From Cheilinus undulatus (Eukaryota; Chordata; Actinopteri; Labriformes; Labridae), in the NCBI RefSeq assembly GCF_018320785.1, contig NC_054873.1, forward strand, positions 19,558,196-19,622,195: DNA of 64,000 nucleotides, in the 5' to 3' direction. This document shows positions 56,101 through 64,000 of this stretch, in pieces. The position numbers and the translations under genes are program-made. Under the pieces are notes generated by a model. It saw nothing but the letters and a program-made list of their open reading frames with translations. It was not told the DNA's origin and ran no database searches. Numbering within the stretch: the stretch's first letter is position 1; every line of letters begins with the position of its first letter.

Positions 56101-59100
56101 TGAGAAAAGAAGACAGAGATAATGAAATCCATTAATAAATCATAACCATAATACAATTTGATTAATCTTGAATGGTGAATTGTGCTGTAGGGTACCAGGT
56201 GGATAATGAGCAGATTCGTTTTAAAGGGAGCACACTGGATTTATTTGGTTTAATAAAAAGATCCTTACTTGCAGCCAGTGCGAGAACAATGTCCCCTTCC
56301 AGAGCAGAAACGAAGACAGGCTGGACCCATATACACTAATGCAAAACATAGACATGGAAATTAATTTTTTTATTTGTACAAAGAGAGTCAGTTTTTGAGC
56401 AAGCCCTAAGAATAATATTTGTCAAGACTATATTTTATAGGTTAGGAACTATACAGAGGAGGTTTCTAGGCTTACTAACCATTGTCTATGGCCCACATGT
56501 TGCCCACACCAGTGCCAGACTGTTTCCACCGGAACCTGGTTGTCTCTGTCAGGGCAGCATTTGGCAGAGGGATAGAGATTCTGGTCCATCTAGGGAGACA
56601 GAAAAAAAACATATATAAATCCATGTAGATAGAGTAAATCCATGAACTATCAGATGTATTTTCCTACCCGCTGTAGTTGTCAGAGGAGTAGATGGTGCTA
56701 TGAGGTAGATGGGGTCCTGCGCAGAGCTCAGGTAGACACTCAGTATGTAGAAGGGACCAGGAGCGACCCTGGTTGGTGGAAAACTCCAGACTCACGCTGA
56801 GAAATAAAAGAAGATGAACTTTTTAACACTGAATACTGTAAAATGATACAAGAATTACAGGTTGATATCTTAAGGGGCTCTTTTGTAAAGACTGTATCTT
56901 TATCCCCTCTGCAGTATGACATTTGATACATATACTGCTCCAAATAACAGCAACACTTTGAACTTTGAGGATCCTATCAAGAATAAATGAAACATGATCT
57001 TAAAAAACTCCTTCAACTCATGTTACTTATTCCTGAGACACCAACTGAGCTTCTTGGAAAAACCACAGCTTTATGTAAAGTTTTCAGTGTGCACCAGTCC
57101 CATTTTAACAGTATTATGAGTGAGTGAATCAAGTACATGGTGTATGTGGTGTCCTTTCTCTCAGCTCAATTCATGATTTGATACAAAATGGGGCAGCATT
57201 TCCACAAAAAAAAAGCCTAACGCAGTTTTGTGTGCCATACCTGTTGGCAGGCTGGTAAGAGCCACAGCCTAGGTTGATGGAGAACTGAGCAACATGTGTG
57301 TGAGTGCCAGGCAGCACAGGGAGCAGCTGCATGAAGTCTACGGCCCATACGTGGCGGTTGGCACCTCCATGTGACTGCTGCTCCAAGCAGAACTGGGTAA
57401 CTGGTGTTTGTAGCTCAGTGGGCAGCGCTACGGATACCACTGTAGGAGTCTGGGATAGGAAGTACAGAGAGAAAAATTAAACTAGAGAAGGATCAAATTT
57501 GGAAAACAGGAAAATATTGCCAGTGTTTTCACTACCCAATTTCCCAACTTTTAACTACTTTAAAGCAAATATAAAACATATCATTATTTTGCAAATTCAA
57601 TACCTGCAGGAAACTGACCCATTAATCATAAAGTGTTTGTGTCTCATGAAAAATATCTCCAATCTAAGTCCAAGGATGGCAATGCAATGTTTTAACAGTG
57701 AAGTATATTTCCAAAGAGACATAAGGGGACTTTTAAGATGATTTATTTTGTGTAAAAATGCTGTACATGTCTCACCCTGTAAGAAGAGTATGGAAGTGTG
57801 TCGAGCACCACACGTTCCCTTCGTCCTTCAGATCTTCCAAACACAATCACATTGTTCTCATGGGACTCTCCTGGATCACAGTCACCACCTCCTTGAAACA
57901 AACATAACTCATAATTAGTTTAGGGAGCAAAATCATGGAAGGGCTACAAAAATGCACACTGATATGCTAAATAAAGGTAGTCTTGTTAAAATAAATGACA
58001 AATATATGACATGTATAATAGATGGAGTATTATCCATACCCATGGTAAAGTGGAAGCGAAGGTTTCCGTACGATGTGGTGTCGAGGTAGGGGGTACACAC
58101 CCTCCTCCGTCCCTCTCTCTCAAACACCAGTGCTGAGCCGGACTCAATCTCTCCACACTGGGTTCCATAGACAGCTCCCTCAATGTCCCAGCTTAGAGAT
58201 AAAAGACAAGGAGGGCAGGCTTGAAAAGCTTCATATGTATTGCATGATATATTTTGCTCTACTCTTAAAAAAACATATTGGTAGTTTACATTATCAACCA
58301 AAGGATTACATTTCACAACAATATGAAGTAATTTTTTTCCTTTTTTTTTTGAAAAAGCCTGATATAAGATCTAATTACACTGCAAGGTCTGTATACATTT
58401 ATTATATGTCTCTGGTATTGCTGCAAATGTGTAAAATGCCAAATCTAGTGGTGGAAAGTGTTAGTTCTCACAAAAAACAAACAAACAAACAAACAGACAA
58501 ACAAAAACACAGAGAAAGCAGGTAGAAAAAATCATATTACTCAGTGTGACTCCAGTATATAAGTTCTAGAAGTTCCTAAATGACTATCGTACCAATCTGT
58601 ACAGGTTATTGCATGATGGAAAACTTTAAAATGCCTTTTTTTCCTGTTGGACAGACTGTTTTAGAGTCTGTGTACCAACAATTACCAAAAACACTTTAAT
58701 TTGACAGGCTTTTAGCTCAGGATAAACCTTTTTTTAGCTGCTTGCTCAAAGTAGGTAAACAAAAGTACTGTATGGAAGGCAGCATGAGGCATGGCTTTAC
58801 ATTTATTTACTGCATCATTTCAAACTCATTCCATGTGATATGGTGTGTTTTACAGGGAAAAAAAGGCATATACATCCTCTTTAACCCAAATGAGACCTTG
58901 TTGACTATCAGGACACATAAACATGAGTGCTGAAGACTTATGTTTATAGTTGGAGTCTCAAGTATTACTGAAGTCAGTAAGCACTTGCCATATTTCACAC
59001 CTTGCCAGTAAACAAACTTACTATGCCAGAAATATGGCATAAATCACCTGGAAGAGGGCTTACACATACACTGTCACACATATACACACATGCAGACACA

Positions 59101-62100
59101 TATTTGTGCTCAGTGGAGAGAGCATCCTCATTAGCACTGACAGAAGTTAACTCAGTATGTCAGCTCTCTCCTGCGTTCTTCTACCTCCTCTCCCCCTCTC
59201 TCTCACTTTCCCTCCCCCTCGTTCCTCTGTATTTTGTGACATAGAATATAAACTACAGTACCTCTGTCAAAGCCATCACTGGGTTAAATTACACTAAATG
59301 GAGTGTACGATTAACACAAACAAAACTTCTACCTGTAGGCCTCACTCAGGGTTAGCCCTTCATGTCTCATAGGTGAGAATTAGCATGCAGTGTAGCATGT
59401 TGGCATGCAGCAGGAAGACGTAAGGTTACAGGCTGCCCGCAGAAACACACTTCTGCTTTAAATAAACTGTATTGACAGACCTGGTGCATGAGGGCTGTTA
59501 ATTACTCTCTGGCAGTAACACTATCTATCATCTCTCCTCTTTTATCTCTCTACCTCTTGCAGTGCTTCTGACAGTGTTACCTTGCTGTCCACCTTGCAGT
59601 CCAGTGTGTGTGTGTGTGTATGTGTCTCACTTTTAACAGATGGAGAGTTGTCTCTGTAGCAGTCAGAGGTATGGCATTAACCTGTGTGAGCCTGTGCAAG
59701 TCTGACTTAAACTTGTGCAACATGCTGCTTGTCACATCAACTAACATATGACTAGTGACCCAACAGTCATTAAGCCTTATGTTATTTGTTCTTTTTGGGT
59801 CCCTGAATGTCCTTTATGATCCTAGGGCTGGGCTATATGGCCAAAAAATAAAATCTATGATGATTTTTTTTTACACTAAACCCAATTTAGGATTTTATTT
59901 TATTATTATTATCATTATTATTTTTACTGCTGAAAAAAAACTGTAAATGAAAAGGAAATGGCTCAAAAAACATGTCCTTAATTTATTAATGACAGTTAAC
60001 TAAAGTAAACCAAATTTCTCTGGTTAAAGTGGACTGCCTTTTAAAGTGCACCATGTCTTGTTAGCGGGGTATTTAGTATTGGGAGTAGCGTAAGGAATAA
60101 TATTGTATTGTATATCAATATTAAGTACAACACTTACTTTCGTTATTTCTTTGAAATGTTTCCCCATATAAACAGAGCAATTTAACAAATAAGTTAGAAT
60201 GAGAACAGTTATGTTAGTAATAAGCTACATTACCCTGTTTATAACAGGCAATTTATAAATGACTATCTGTTCAGTGAGCTGGTATGCAAATTATCCAAAT
60301 GTTTCTCAATCTGATGGTGTTTTAAACAAGCCCGACCCATACTGAACTGGTCAAAGCCCAAGGGGAGCTGTATAAATATGATTTATAGTTAAAATTGATT
60401 TATTGCCCATGCCAAGCTGAAACCAACCTTGTTTTTTCCATCCTGTCAAAAGACTGAAGAGAGGAGGTGATCTAGAAAACTACACACCACCAACCTCCTG
60501 GCCAGCTGGATGACCTTGTCTGGCCTATATGAAGCACAAGAACTTTTTAAATTAATATTTTGTTCTTTGAAATGGATCAAACTCAATACCAGATCTCCTG
60601 AGTCAGAAATCCCTTTACAAAGCTTTTTATAAACTTGTATATTACCTTACTTATGTATGCATAAAGTGTGATGTATTGGGTGTCTGTTTGCTGTAAAGTT
60701 TTGTTTCAGTTATCCAGTTCGTCTTTTATTTGTAATTGTTAGTGTAATTGTTAGTTCCATTTAGCTATATAATATATTTTTTGTTTACAGATAGGTAAGG
60801 TATGTAATTTAAAGTGTTTTTGGTTTTTTATGCTAAGCTATACACATATCCCTAAGGTAATTGTGTATCGATAAAAAGAAAATAATAATTAGATTTTTGT
60901 TTCTGTGGACTGCAAAGTCTTTTCCTGCCTCTTTTGTGGTCGGGGTTAGTAGGAGGGGTCACCCCTATGTTACATTTAGTATCCCCTGGGCTGGGCGTAA
61001 CCACCATTTTGACTTACTTTGAAGGTGGGCTTTCAAAGTCTTCCTCCCAGTAGCTTCTTCCCTCCTCACGATGCAGGTCTATGTCTCTGGTGGAGGCAAA
61101 GCTCTGGCCAACTCCCTCACCACCATGGAAATACAGGGCATTGCCCTCAGATTGGCAGGCATGCTGACCAATAAGAACACAGGCATGAGACATATAATGG
61201 GAGACCACTTAAATAAACTTATTTTTTCAGAAAATCCCTTGTAAAGTAAAAACAGATTCATGCCCTGCTTTAACATGCAGGGGAGAATAAGTCGTGAAAG
61301 ACAGTCTTTCAGCAATGGCAAGTTTTGTAACTATCTATCAGTTAGGGTCAGTACTTTATTTTTGGCATTGAGTTTTCATCCTTTTAAAATTAAATGAACT
61401 TGTTGGGAAAAAATATGGATTCTGAGTGTTTTATCACTGTACCTTGACAGTAGCTCCTGGGAAGAAAAGCCAGTTGGCAGTATCTGGAGGGTCGAGATTG
61501 TCCTCCATGAGGGGGGCTTTATGAGCAGCATTGACCAAGAGCACATTATCCAAACCCCAGCAGGACTCATAGCCTTCGGGGCCTTGTGGGACCTCCTGAG
61601 ACCAGCGAATTCGAACACCATCAGCTCTGGATTTATGCGGCAAGGGAAGCAGGTGGATGACGGTGCTGCTGTTGGTCGGGGCTCTTGAGGAGAGAACAAA
61701 CACCATTAGTGTGTTGTTGAACATGTGTATGGTGTTTGTGTAAATATAATACTGTGAAGTATGCCTATGCATCAAATAGCATTTCACTGATCATTAAAAG
61801 AGCTAAATCTGTCAAACATAGAGGTATTAATGCCTGTTCATACAACAAAAATATTTGATTGATACCAATCTATCATATAGATGTCCTTTGACTTGTTTCT
61901 ATGTCAGCGCAAGAGAATAACATGCCAGTATTACAGGTTAGTATTACAGTAAGATAAATAATTAATACATTATGAATGTGTCCAAGCAGAAGAGGCAGGA
62001 ATAGAAGGATGAAAACAGGGGGATCATAGAGACAGAAACAGGAGAGGTATGACAAATTGAGAGGGGGAGGTGTGAGCAAGGGGAAAAACAGTGATGGCGG

Positions 62101-63489
62101 GTGTTTATAACAGATGGAAGGACTGTGGGATAGATCAAAAAGAAGGAAAAAGAGGAGAGAGAGACCTTATCTTCTCCAGTGTGATCCAGTCATCTGAGGT
62201 GTTGGTGTTGCCACTCAGGCTGTATGACACAGTGATGCTGGGGTCTGAGTAACTGAACCGGCAGGAGCCCGAGCCTGGGGAATATAAACACACAGAGGAC
62301 AGATATATAAGACTGTTAACACACTCCTGTTGATAGGCAGCTGAAGAAAGTGTTATCCAGTTTCCTTTTCACAACTGTACAATTTTATTAGCAGAGCAAT
62401 GATCACTGGTATGCCCTCAGGCAGCCAGGCCCGGCATGGTGGCTTCTTCTGACTGATTGCGCCCACATTCCCTCACTTAGCCAAGTGGAAAATTATGTTT
62501 AAATGGTGTCATGGTGGAACTAAGAGATCAGCAGCTTAAGAGGGCTGACAGAGATTATCAGGCTGTATGAAAGGGCTGGGCAGACATGATCAGAGGACAA
62601 GTGCTGAACCAAGTTTCTCTAGCTAACTATGACTACATACTGTTTATGTGGATGTATTTGTGTGACAAATTCTGTGGGATCAAACTGTTCTTGCACCTGC
62701 ACAAATGTATGTTCGTGTGCATGCTTTGGTAGCTGTCAGGGTCAAAGGCGGCTAATGGAGGAAGCAGTTAACCCCCATGTCCCAACCCCACTGGCCCTCA
62801 AATCCCCCGCTCTCCCCCTTCTCTCACATTGCCTCATGGTGTGCAGCTTCCACGTCCCGTCAGTATCCCACTGTGCAGTTCCATCTCAACTAAGTACAGC
62901 CGTACATTAACCTGTTACCACTGTGCTGCACAACACTCCTGCATTGAAAATTCAAATAAATGACCCACAAACTAGAGTAAGGCCAGACATAACAACGGGT
63001 GGGAAACAGAGCAAAAGAGAAATAAAGGAGGGCTGGGGGTCAGTGGGGTTGTCACTAAGTATGCACTGTTATTTTCTTCCCTGTCACAGTCCCCTGAGGA
63101 CCAACAGATGCATGTAATGGACATGAAAAATACAACACCTCTAAAAACTCTGCCATGGCCTTCTGGGTGTCTGTCCAGAATATTGTAAATCATTCATTAT
63201 AGTGATAGGAGAGGCAGAGCAAAGAGAAAGAGGAAGAAATATACCAATACACTGTGTACCAGCCAGCTTCCTAACAAAATAACCCTATTTCTTGGGCTGA
63301 CAAAGAGATGGACTATTGCATTAAGGGCTAATATAGTATTAAATCATACTAAAAGGGTCTTTTAAAATGAACCTGCTGCACAAAACTTATCATTATGTAG
63401 TCATTTTTAGCAAAGCATGTGGGGATTTTATACTCACCCAAGGCAAACTGTAGGACTGAGGCAGTGCTGGTGTTGAGAGGTACAGTTGT
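26080..63489 (-). CDS. reln: Reelin, secreted extracellular matrix glycoprotein; 5' end beyond the right edge
   Basis: Reelin guides neuronal positioning by binding ApoER2 and VLDLR and inducing Dab1 phosphorylation. Fifty-eight coding exons were read by hand. All phases agree (9648 nt, 3215 residues plus stop), covering human residues about 248-3460. Eight reelin repeats, each with an A subdomain, an EGF module and a B subdomain, and the basic C-terminal region are all present. If the 65-exon human structure is conserved, exactly seven exons (signal peptide, F-spondin-like region) lie right of the window. Key sites are intact: N-t cleavage Pro-Ala (46695-46690), C-t cleavage Ala-Asp (34833-34828), the dimer Cys before the junction at 39782, lysines equivalent to K2360 (37923-37921) and K2467 (37055-37053), and a terminal RKRR (26112-26101). 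The exons are listed in the block entries. Confidence 0.97.
27780..28520 (-). other. reln: Long pyrimidine-rich tract (sense strand) in the intron before the reln microexon
   Basis: The plus strand is strongly purine-rich (GGGAGGGGAGGG, GAGGAGGAAG and similar) for about 700 bases, so the reln pre-mRNA is C/U-rich here. It runs past the 6-nt exon at 27879-27884. No coding exon is in it apart from the microexon; the long antisense frames are products of low complexity. Confidence 0.6.
27879..27884 (-). CDS. reln: reln 6-nt microexon (equivalent to human exon 64)
   Basis: The sequence TGTCAG is bounded by GGCATGGCTGTAG and GTAAGTTC. Joined to the flanking exons it completes L-V-S-T-R-K-Q-N, the same residues as the neuronal form of human reelin. 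Skipping it keeps the frame (L-T-R-K-Q-N). In mammals this exon is included mainly in neurons. The upstream intron is rich in C and U with several TGC triplets close to the acceptor, which fits SRRM4/PTB-type control, although that is inferred. Confidence 0.85.
29781..32777 (-). CDS. reln: reln exons of reelin repeat 8 with EGF module 8
   Basis: Exons 32777-32602, 32506-32433, 31815-31654, 31527-31370, 31078-30859, 30695-30498 and 29879-29781. EGF 8 ([12 protein letters not shown] ... CDEGHHGDDC) is split. The readings [24 protein letters not shown] and WALDHVEVV are nearly identical to mammals. The last exon ends in phase 2 (CT of the Leu codon) before the microexon. Confidence 0.95.
32869..35026 (-). 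CDS. reln: reln exons of reelin repeat 7 with EGF module 7 and the C-t cleavage site
   Basis: Exons 35026-34776, 34537-34383, 34266-34052, 33853-33676, 33594-33419, 33330-33224 and 33111-32869. The first exon ends repeat 6 and carries HERAPADE. The A-D bond aligns with the mammalian C-t cleavage site (2688/2689). After it the linker is diverged from human. EGF 7 ([12 protein letters not shown] ... [10 protein letters not shown]) is in one exon. The donor at 33223 is GTGCGG; a nearby GTAACA would break the frame. Confidence 0.93.
35131..38067 (-). CDS. reln: reln exons of reelin repeat 6 with EGF module 6 and the receptor-binding lysines
   Basis: Exons 38067-37818, 37508-37340, 37101-36961, 36651-36474 and 35324-35131. 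The lysine in FIEKSNTRY (37923-37921) aligns with human K2360 and that in FDKQQTW (37055-37053) with K2467. These are the two residues known to dock into the LDL-receptor-type modules of ApoER2/VLDLR. EGF 6 ([12 protein letters not shown] ... [10 protein letters not shown]) is split. Confidence 0.94.
38205..40556 (-). CDS. reln: reln exons of reelin repeat 5 with EGF module 5 and the dimer cysteine
   Basis: Exons 40556-40388, 40237-40132, 40008-39782, 39667-39444, 38726-38576 and 38463-38205. The RLCGSVRF junction carries the cysteine equivalent to human C2101, which makes the interchain disulfide of reelin. EGF 5 ([12 protein letters not shown] ... [10 protein letters not shown]) lies in one exon. 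The Asp-box is [11 protein letters not shown]. Confidence 0.94.
38898..38951 (+). repeat. A-rich simple repeat with AAAC units
   Basis: A run of A with interspersed C in a reln intron, directly before the hAT-like element. Confidence 0.75.
38956..39350. mobile_element. Non-autonomous hAT-like element in a reln intron
   Basis: The left end reads CAATGATTCTCAACTGG and the right end, reversed, CAGTGGTTCTCAACTGG (15 of 17 match). This is the terminal inverted repeat of hAT-type MITEs in fish. It is about 395 bp with no transposase. The 8-bp flanks do not match, so the duplication has decayed or the ends are off. Confidence 0.6.
40655..43945 (-). CDS. reln: reln exons of reelin repeat 4 with EGF module 4
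   Basis: Exons 43945-43751, 41932-41659, 41554-41423, 41321-41144, 41026-40942 and 40837-40655. Motifs include [23 protein letters not shown] and EGF 4 ([12 protein letters not shown] ... [10 protein letters not shown]). The 1.8-kb intron 41933-43750 holds two inverted-repeat elements. Confidence 0.93.
42117..42468. mobile_element. Possible second hAT-like MITE in a reln intron
   Basis: The left end reads CAGGGGTTTTCAA and the right end, reversed, CAGCAGTTTTCAA, with G/C-rich stretches inside near both ends. No matching flank duplication is seen. Confidence 0.4.
43192..43682. mobile_element. Inverted-repeat element with 77-bp terminal arms in a reln intron
   Basis: Arms 43192-43268 and 43606-43682 are reverse complements with only about four mismatches in 77. 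Both begin TTAGCA(T/C)AAAAAGTAAGG. The interior is 337 bp and has no intact transposase frame. It looks like a non-autonomous DNA transposon; the superfamily is not clear. The transcript could fold into a long hairpin. Confidence 0.75.
44060..46710 (-). CDS. reln: reln exons of reelin repeat 3 with EGF module 3 and the N-t cleavage site
   Basis: Exons 46710-46504, 46402-46167, 46070-45913, 45801-45594, 44813-44737 and 44218-44060. The first exon opens [11 protein letters not shown]. In mammals the N-t cleavage (ADAMTS-3) falls between P and A of this motif (human 1244/1245), so the site is conserved. EGF 3 ([12 protein letters not shown] ... CDMGYT) is split. Repeats 3-6 after this site form the receptor-binding central fragment. 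A Tc1/mariner relict lies in the intron 44814-45593. Confidence 0.93.
44863..45534 (+). mobile_element. Tc1/mariner relict with TIRs and TA flanks in a reln intron
   Basis: The ends CAGTGCTTAACAAATTTATT and (reversed) CAGTGGTTAACAAATTTATT agree over 25 of 28 positions and are both flanked by TA. Near the right end one frame reads [17 protein letters not shown], the first helix-turn-helix of a Tc1/mariner transposase, followed by a stop. The rest of the transposase is gone, and an unrelated fish repeat fills the middle (about 44905-45060). Confidence 0.75.
46955..53212 (-). CDS. reln: reln exons of reelin repeat 2 with EGF module 2
   Basis: Exons 53212-53020, 52267-52155, 48553-48416, 48261-48075, 47435-47230 and 47126-46955. 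Asp-box motifs are [11 protein letters not shown] and [14 protein letters not shown] 2 ([12 protein letters not shown] ... [10 protein letters not shown]) is split between the third and fourth exons. A 3.6-kb intron at 48554-52154, the longest within the reln part seen here, contains repeat fragments but no recognisable exon. Confidence 0.93.
48554..52154. other. reln: Largest reln intron in the window, repeat-rich
   Basis: 3.6 kb between the exons ending 52155 and starting 48553. It holds a truncated SINE-like copy (49019-49079) and other probable repeats (for example around 51165-51590). No exon-like open frame with reelin character was found. Splice phase across it is consistent. Confidence 0.6.
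49019..49079 (-). repeat. Truncated inverted copy of the SINE-like repeat at 24190-24494
   Basis: The reverse complement reads CCATCTATCCATTTAC, then TATACCGCTTATCCCGTTGG and GGGTCGCGG, matching the beginning of the 24190 copy and its family consensus. Only about 60 bases remain. Confidence 0.65.
53673..57891 (-). CDS. reln: reln exons of reelin repeat 1 with EGF module 1
   Basis: Exons 57891-57776, 57449-57241, 56796-56668, 56589-56480, 56335-56269, 55997-55764, 54738-54577 and 53909-53673. The BNR/Asp-box motif is [14 protein letters not shown] 1 ([12 protein letters not shown] ... [10 protein letters not shown]) is split between the fifth and sixth exons at a lysine codon. The jelly-roll B subdomain contains [10 protein letters not shown]. 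The final exon runs into repeat 2. Confidence 0.93.
54840..55050 (+). repeat. Purine-rich low-complexity stretch
   Basis: A G/A-rich stretch in the 54739-55763 intron of reln, with no coding features. A second purine-rich run is at 56013-56075. Confidence 0.6.
58040..63489 (-). CDS. reln: reln exons before repeat 1 (human residues about 248-482)
   Basis: Exons 63489-63438, 62274-62166, 61683-61443, 61163-61018 and 58191-58040. Readings such as [36 protein letters not shown] and YFHGGEG match the segment between the F-spondin-like domain and repeat 1 in mammals. The first exon begins phase 0 at [16 protein letters not shown] 2.8-kb intron (58192-61017) separates the last two exons. Confidence 0.92.
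58192..61017. other. reln: Second largest reln intron, no exon recognised
   Basis: 2.8 kb. It contains an AAAC microsatellite (58473-58505), a GT run (59603-59620) and an ATT-rich run (59896-59922). No terminal repeats were recognised. Confidence 0.6.
62275..63437. other. reln: reln intron without recognised features
   Basis: 1.16 kb, no open frame of interest. A cysteine-rich frame near 62629-62910 is short and has no family resemblance. Confidence 0.55.
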
Positions 63490-64000
63490 CTAAGGAAGAA
63501 ACACAGGGCAATGTAAGATATTGTCCTTAAATATTCTCAACTTCATAAGTTTGAGAAAATGTCAACTTTTAATCCAGCTGGGAATTCTTCAAACACCATT
63601 GCTGAAGTGGAGAAATATTTATCTCTACTTCAAAGAATAAGTGACAGAATTCAACAATGATTTCAAGTTTTCTAACCCTTCTTAAGACATTTTAATCACT
63701 GCAAGAGAAGGACAACTTTAATACCAAAAAGTATAAACGAGTACACCATATAACACACTATCTTTCATGTGTTTTATGTATGTGTGCATATGAGTTGCAG
63801 AGAGAGAGACTCCAGCAAACTTAATTATTTGCAGTGCATGCTTGAATGTATGTCCTTATTGTTGCATTGGCATTCATCTGTGTGAAGATTTCTCTGTGTT
63901 TTTGGATGTGCATGCTTGTTGCATTTGAAAGAAGAGCTGCCAGGCAGCTGCTTCAAACATTTGGAGGAGTGACAGACAAAGAAAATGCTTATCAGAGGAG
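63490..64000. other. reln: Partial reln intron at the right edge
   Basis: Lies upstream of the first reln exon seen here. No further exon is recognisable before the window ends. Confidence 0.6.

Noticed and set aside
58473..58505. AAAC array as a CRISPR-like or regulatory repeat
   Set aside because: It is a plain microsatellite without spacers.

Overview
The window is vertebrate nuclear DNA, almost certainly from a teleost fish. It holds two large, many-exon genes on the minus strand, each cut by a window edge. Between them lie three small plus-strand genes. Introns obey GT-AG and are short for genes this size, and the interspersed repeats (LINE remnants, Tc1/mariner and hAT-like elements, a SINE-like repeat) are of types common in bony fish. 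I found no bacterial or viral genes, CRISPR arrays, rRNA or tRNA.

Left third (36-18.8 kb, minus strand): pik3c2g, the class II PI 3-kinase gamma. Thirty coding exons join in phase to give 1293 codons: proline-rich N terminus, Ras-binding region, C2, helical PIK domain, kinase domain, PX and the start of the last C2. Only roughly the final 85 residues run off the left edge. A two-exon 5' leader is inferred, with possible upstream ORFs.

Middle (18.8-24.2 kb): an old LINE remnant, then three compact plus-strand genes. The first is a four-exon single-pass membrane protein of the SMIM29/C3orf18 type. The other two are tandem Ly6/uPAR-domain genes. One lacks a GPI signal and has an odd cysteine count. 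The other has a GPI signal and has lost one complete predicted disulfide.

Right part (24.8-64 kb, minus strand): reln (reelin). Fifty-eight coding exons give 3215 residues plus the stop codon, matching human residues about 248 to the C terminus. All eight reelin repeats, all eight EGF modules and the basic C-terminal region are present; the signal peptide and F-spondin-like domain lie beyond the right edge. The key functional residues recognised in mammals are intact: both known cleavage sites (Pro-Ala and Ala-Asp), the dimer cysteine, the two receptor-binding lysines, a furin-type site six residues from the end, and the 6-nt neuronal microexon.

The genes are not an operon and no shared pathway is implied. 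The main points for follow-up are the reln microexon with its long pyrimidine-rich intron, the Ly6 pair, the pik3c2g leader uORFs, and several well-preserved inverted-repeat elements inside reln introns. I did not find a clearly new biological system.
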